Of a stretch of DNA of 9,553 bases, positions 6,323-9,553 are shown piece after piece. The stretch covers positions 1 through 9,553 of the forward strand of contig CAZMZP010000016.1 of assembly GCA_964570935.1 (NCBI GenBank), given 5' to 3'. The position numbers were made by a program, and so were the translations under genes. The DNA is from JAFGJU01 sp964570935 (lineage in GTDB: Bacteria > Eisenbacteria > RBG-16-71-46 > JAFGJU01). Each line of letters begins with the position of its first letter. The stretch's first letter is position 1. The notes below the pieces were generated by a model, which saw only the letters and a program-made list of their open reading frames with translations, was not told the origin of the DNA and did not search any database.

Positions 6323-6796
6323 ATGAAGAAAGTTACGATTGTTGTTTTCAGCGGTGAGATGGACAGGGCGATTGCCGCGTTCAACATCGCCATAGGCGCG
6401 GCGTCCATGGGGATGGAGGCCACGATGTTCTTCACGTTCTGGGGCCTCAACATCCTGAAGCGTCCCAACGCCGGGGTCAGCCCGCCCGGATTCATCAAGA
6501 AGATGCTGGCCGCGATGATGCCGGCCGGCCCGCAGAAGCTGCCGCTTTCCAAGCTCAACATGTTCGGCATGGGCCCCGTCATGATGAAGAAGCTGATGAA
6601 ACAGCACCGCATGCCCGACGTGGGCGAAATGCTCACGATGGCCAAGCAGTCGGGCGTCAAGGTCATCGCCTGCACGGCGACCATGGAGCTGATGGGAATC
6701 CCGAAAACGCAATTGACTCAGGACGTGGATTCGTGCGCGGGCGTCGCGGCGTATCTGGCGGAGGCCAGCGAGTCCTCGGTCAACCTGTTCATCTGA
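6323..6796 (+). CDS. DsrE2-type (DsrE/DsrF/DrsH-like) sulfur-carrier protein
   Basis: 157-aa protein starting at ATG 6323, with AAGGGTGG (6311-6318) just upstream. It begins MKKVTIVVFSGEMDRAIAAFNIAIGAASMG and continues 'MFFTFWGLNILKRP', the signature of the DsrE_2 subgroup of the DsrE/F family. The conserved cysteine lies in 'VIACTATMELMGI' (Cys117), matching the CxMSMxLMGI-type loop that carries persulfide in this family. A second cysteine, Cys138, is in DSCAGVAAYL. Members bind sulfane sulfur and pass it to or from TusA. In sulfur oxidisers they occur in rhd-tusA-dsrE2 clusters. The tusA gene starts 25 nt downstream here, which supports that pairing. No rhodanese is visible in the window, so the sulfur donor is open; the IscS-like neighbour is a candidate. 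Confidence 0.88.
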   Translation: MKKVTIVVFSGEMDRAIAAFNIAIGAASMGMEATMFFTFWGLNILKRPNAGVSPPGFIKKMLAAMMPAGPQKLPLSKLNMFGMGPVMMKKLMKQHRMPDVGEMLTMAKQSGVKVIACTATMELMGIPKTQLTQDVDSCAGVAAYLAEASESSVNLFI

Positions 6797-6821
6797 CCCG
6801 GAGCTGACGCACGGAGGAACG

Positions 6822-7049
6822 ATGAAAGCCGACTCCACACTTGATTGCTTTGGCCTCCTCTGCCCGATGCCCATCGTCAAGACGGCCGCGAAAATCAGAG
6901 AGCTCGAGCCGGGCCAAATCCTGGAAGTAGTGTCTACTGACGAGGGCATAAAGGAAGACATGCCGGCCTGGTGCAAGGCCACGGGGCATGAATTTCTCGG
7001 AGTCGAGCAGGACGGGGACCTTTTCAAGGTCTACGTGAGGAAGAAGTAA
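6822..7049 (+). CDS. tusA: TusA/SirA-family sulfur carrier, 75 aa
   Basis: ATG 6822 follows GGAGG (6813-6817) by 4 nt. The protein reads MKADSTLDCFGLLCPMPIVKTA, giving the family CPxP signature with the persulfide-carrying cysteine at Cys14. Cys9 is a second cysteine common in this family, and a third lies in PAWCKATGHE. The length is normal for TusA, and the terminal strand 'LFKVYVRKK' completes the usual two-layer fold. TusA relays sulfane sulfur from a cysteine desulfurase or rhodanese to acceptors, in tRNA thiolation, molybdenum cofactor or dissimilatory pathways. I assign the family firmly but not the exact pathway: no tusBCDE, moa or hdr genes are in the window. It is the last gene of the predicted four-gene operon. 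Confidence 0.88.
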   Translation: MKADSTLDCFGLLCPMPIVKTAAKIRELEPGQILEVVSTDEGIKEDMPAWCKATGHEFLGVEQDGDLFKVYVRKK

Positions 7050-7131
7050 CACCCGGTTCGGACCCGGCACCGCGGCAGTCCGTTGTCCGGAAAGCCGTTG
7101 CGATTCCCGGGCGGTGCTCAATCCAGCCCAA

Positions 7132-7149
7132 TACATTGCCGATAATGTA
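7132..7149. promoter_or_regulatory. Inverted repeat upstream of the FtsH-like gene
   Basis: TACATT (7132-7137) and AATGTA (7144-7149) are exact reverse complements around the 6-nt centre GCCGAT, in an AT-rich patch 24 nt before the ATG at 7173. GATAAT at 7141-7146 could be a -10, but I see no matching -35. It is a possible operator or promoter element. Confidence 0.3.
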
Positions 7150-7172
7150 ATTAGGGGTAAGAAGACACGAAT

Positions 7173-9158
7173 ATGCACAGACCTCGAAACAGAACCAGCT
7201 CCGGCAGCAAGGCTCCGGGTAACACCGGCTCTTCCAACGCGAAGCGAGCCCGGTGTAAATCTACGCCTTCCCAGCAGCTCACTCAGAAAGATGCGCGGGA
7301 CGTGGCCAGAACCCTGGCCTCCGTTGCGATGGAGAGCAAGGTGGGCGGAAGCAAGCTCTCCAAGGCCGAGCAGCGGCAACTCGAGAAGCTCATAGTCGAG
7401 TCCATTTCGCAGAATATGATGGACCTCTCGAAGCTCCACGCACCGGTCCAGTCGCTCGCCGATTTTCTGGGCGCGATGTATTCCAGAGTGCAGATCGTCC
7501 AGAGAAAGGGTTCGTTCAGCCTGCACCCGCAGACCGAGATAAGGAAGGTCACACACAGCTTCGCCGAGAAGTTCTTCTCCGAGTTCATGAAGAAGGCCTA
7601 TGAGATCGCCACGACCTTCTCCATCGAGGTTCCCGCGGGCGGAGGAACCGGAGGGCACGACGGCCCAGGAAACCCTACCGCCGAGCAGCGCTCCGCTCCC
7701 GGCAAGTACGCCATGCGGAAGTTCAAGCCGACGCTCCGCTTCAAGGACGTGGGCGGCAACCCCGAGGCCAAGAGAGAGCTGGCCAGGTTCGTGGTGTACT
7801 ACAAGACACCCGGCCGCTTCCGCGAAATCGGCGCCGACCTTCCGAAAGGCGTACTGCTCAAGGGGCCTCACGGAGCCGGAAAACCCTCCCTGGCCATAGC
7901 GATGGCCGGCGAGGCCGGAGTCCCGGTGGTGAAGATCGACGCGACCGACCTCTTCGCCATGTATAACGAGCTGGGCTCGGAGGGAATGGTCAGGGCTATC
8001 GCGGCACTCAAGGGCGGCGCCCCGATGGTGATCCTGGTGGACGAGATTCTTCCGCCCTCTCCGACGGGACAGGATTTCGGGGCCGTGGCGCTCAGAGCGC
8101 TCTTCGACGGGTTCACGAAGTCCGACGACGTGCTCATCGTCGGGGCCACCAGCAACCCCGAAGGTCCGGACCCGTCGCTCCTGAGACACGAAATGTTCGG
8201 CCGTGTGATACCGGTGGACAAGCCCGACTTCAAGGCGCGGCTCGAGATATTCAGAATCTACACGACCACAAGCAAGAAAGTCGTGACCAAGAACCAGAGG
8301 AAAAAGCTCATCGACAAACGCCTGGACCTGGCCAAGTGGGCTCGCGACACGGCGGGATTCACTCCCGAGAGGATCGAAAACTTATTAAACGATGCCGCCA
8401 TCCTGACCGTGGTCGAGGAGAAGCAGGCGGCCATCGGTGAAGAGGAGATGCAGAGTGCCTTCGACAGAATAATGGAAGGCGCCGGCGCCGCACATACGCT
8501 GCGCGACAAGGAGAAAGAGATCGTCGCGGTGCACGAGCTGGGCCACGCGCTAGTGTCCCATTTCCTCCCGAACGCCAGCCCGGTTGCGAAGATCTCCATC
8601 GTGGGCAAGGGCGAGGCCCTCGGCTACACGAGACCGTACCAGAGAGAAGGCCGATACCTCATGAGCAAGGACATGCTCCTGGACGGCGTGGCCACTCTGA
8701 TGGGAGGGAGGCTCGCCGAAGAGCTCCTCTTCCCCGAGAATCAGAAGACCGATGGGGCGTCGAGCGACCTCCAGGTCCTCACCGACCTGCTGCAATACGC
8801 CGTGACGGACATAGGGCTCGGAAACGGCTACGTCCTGCCCGACAAAGAGCACGACAGACCAAAGCTGAGACGCCAGGTCGACGAGATGGTCAAGGAGGCG
8901 GAGAGACGGGCGCTCGAGGTGCTCACGTCACACTACTATGAGCTTCTGCGTCTCAAGAGCGTTCTCGTGCAGAAGGAGTCGCTGACCGGCAAGGAGTTCT
9001 TGAAGGCCCTGGGGAAGATACAGCGCAGGAAGAAGAGACTCTCGCCGAAGCAGCTCGAAAGAGAAGTCAAGCGGCTCGAGAACAACCACGTCAAGAAACT
9101 CTCGCGCCCGTCTCACAAAGCGGCTTTCCTTCCGACCCAAGAAGGTTTCGGGGCGTGA
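7173..9158 (+). CDS. FtsH-like AAA/M41 protein: intact zinc protease, degenerate ATPase, no membrane anchor
   Basis: 661 aa, close to FtsH in length (E. coli 644 aa), but the first about 190 residues carry no hydrophobic segment. A basic Ser/Gly/Arg-rich tail (about 1-35) leads into a helical region. The AAA domain begins at about 192 (LRFKDVGGNPEAKRELARFV). Walker A is GPHGAGKPS (231-239): Lys237 is kept, but the Thr/Ser that follows it is Pro238. Walker B Asp290-Glu291 is kept, but 'DEIDA' reads DEILP. The pore-loop aromatic is kept (Tyr264), although FVG reads YNE. The sensor-1 position is Ser327 rather than Asn. The 'GRFDR' arginine-finger segment reads EMFGR (Met341, Arg344). In contrast, the M41 protease is complete: HELGH at 454-458 and third ligand Asp532 in DGASSDLQ, within 'LMGGRLAEELLF'. 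The C-terminus is basic and helical. I infer a soluble metalloprotease with weak or altered ATP use. The start has only a weak, distant AGGGG (7153-7157); an in-frame stop just upstream rules out a much longer form. Confidence 0.85.
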   Translation: MHRPRNRTSSGSKAPGNTGSSNAKRARCKSTPSQQLTQKDARDVARTLASVAMESKVGGSKLSKAEQRQLEKLIVESISQNMMDLSKLHAPVQSLADFLGAMYSRVQIVQRKGSFSLHPQTEIRKVTHSFAEKFFSEFMKKAYEIATTFSIEVPAGGGTGGHDGPGNPTAEQRSAPGKYAMRKFKPTLRFKDVGGNPEAKRELARFVVYYKTPGRFREIGADLPKGVLLKGPHGAGKPSLAIAMAGEAGVPVVKIDATDLFAMYNELGSEGMVRAIAALKGGAPMVILVDEILPPSPTGQDFGAVALRALFDGFTKSDDVLIVGATSNPEGPDPSLLRHEMFGRVIPVDKPDFKARLEIFRIYTTTSKKVVTKNQRKKLIDKRLDLAKWARDTAGFTPERIENLLNDAAILTVVEEKQAAIGEEEMQSAFDRIMEGAGAAHTLRDKEKEIVAVHELGHALVSHFLPNASPVAKISIVGKGEALGYTRPYQREGRYLMSKDMLLDGVATLMGGRLAEELLFPENQKTDGASSDLQVLTDLLQYAVTDIGLGNGYVLPDKEHDRPKLRRQVDEMVKEAERRALEVLTSHYYELLRLKSVLVQKESLTGKEFLKALGKIQRRKKRLSPKQLEREVKRLENNHVKKLSRPSHKAAFLPTQEGFGA

Positions 9159-9553
9159 GAAAGACCGACTATTCCAGCATTGCCAACTACTACGACGAAG
9201 CCCGCCCGGAACCAGCCGACGTATGGATCAGGACGATCGTGGAGCTCGCCGGGATATTACCCGACTCGAGCGTTCTGGACGTGGGGTGCGGGACGGGCAG
9301 GTTCGCAGTGCGGGTCCGGCAGCATCACAAAGGCGGGTCGTACGGCGTTGACAGCTCGGTTGAGATGCTGAAGCGAGCCGCGGGCAGGCAGGCGGCCTCG
9401 GCCGGCGGGGGCAGGGCCGCAGGCACTGCAGCGCGAAGGCCCATCTACTGGCTCGCCGGCGACGCGCACTCGCTTCCACTCGGGTCGGCCAGCGTCGATC
9501 GCGCCTACATGACTATGGTCATCCATCACATAGAAAAGCCCGGCACCGCCCTC
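9155..9553 (+). CDS. Class I SAM-dependent methyltransferase (3' partial)
   Basis: GTG at 9155 overlaps the stop of the FtsH-like gene by 4 nt (GTGA), and the frame stays open for 133 codons to the window end. The N-terminus reads RKTDYSSIANYYDEARP, a common start for methyltransferase domains of the Methyltransf_11/25 type. Motif I is VLDVGCGTGRF (40-50), the acidic ribose-binding position is Asp66 in YGVDSSVEML, and motif II/III is 'LAGDAHSLPLGSASVDRAYM' (100-119) followed by IHHI. Between motifs, residues about 76-95 form an Ala/Gly/Arg-rich insert, probably a flexible loop. The substrate cannot be told from this half. The overlap implies co-expression with the FtsH-like protein. Confidence 0.85.
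   Translation, partial: MRKTDYSSIANYYDEARPEPADVWIRTIVELAGILPDSSVLDVGCGTGRFAVRVRQHHKGGSYGVDSSVEMLKRAAGRQAASAGGGRAAGTAARRPIYWLAGDAHSLPLGSASVDRAYMTMVIHHIEKPGTAL

Noticed and set aside
4964..7027. 687-codon open frame on the - strand opposite the IscS-like, dsrE2 and tusA genes
   Set aside because: It is antisense to three well-recognised genes. Its translation is rich in Arg, His and Leu with no domain, as expected for the mirror frame of GC-rich codons.
6789..8189. 466-codon open frame on the - strand opposite tusA and the FtsH-like gene
   Set aside because: It is a mirror frame of recognised coding sequence, with no motifs of its own.

Overview
The window is GC-rich bacterial DNA with every recognisable gene on the + strand. 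Two proteins end in the 'PNPFNP ... WDGR ... SGVY ... KxVLL' module (FlgD-Ig-like / type IX-style C-terminal sorting domain). This module is typical of Bacteroidetes and of FCB-group candidate phyla such as Eisenbacteria, Krumholzibacteria and Fermentibacteria. The high GC content and the sigma70-like promoters argue against ordinary Bacteroidetes, so an FCB-related candidate lineage is my best guess. That assignment is an inference.

Region 1 (1-1493) holds the 3' part of a secreted beta-helix protein with a sorting domain, then a 59-residue membrane miniprotein. Region 2 (1494-4527) holds a near-consensus promoter (TTGACA-N17-TATTAT) whose -10 lies inside a perfect 9-bp inverted repeat, a likely repressor operator. 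The promoter drives a large secreted multidomain endonuclease I: lamin-tail, Ig, OB-fold, Ig, nuclease, sorting tag. Region 3 (4528-4883) is a gene-free interval with GC hairpins, a second promoter and about three and a half degenerate 37-bp tandem repeats in the predicted 5' leader.

Region 4 (4884-7049) is a probable sulfur-trafficking operon: YHS-domain protein, IscS/NifS-like protein, DsrE2-type protein and TusA. The IscS-like protein lacks the lysine that binds PLP (Gln202 instead) and has lost several other PLP- and substrate-contact residues. It keeps the mobile-loop cysteine (Cys325). It therefore looks like the Archaeoglobus fulgidus-type IscS rather than a working cysteine desulfurase. 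It could be a persulfide or cluster-ligand protein that works with the thiol carriers DsrE2 and TusA.

Region 5 (7050-9553) encodes an FtsH-like AAA/M41 protein with an intact zinc protease site. Its Walker A, sensor 1 and arginine-finger region are degenerate, and no N-terminal membrane anchor is visible. A class I SAM methyltransferase overlaps its stop codon by 4 nt (GTGA) and runs off the window. The two points most worth a second look are the lysine-less IscS inside a sulfur-relay operon and the soluble FtsH-like protease with a damaged ATPase.
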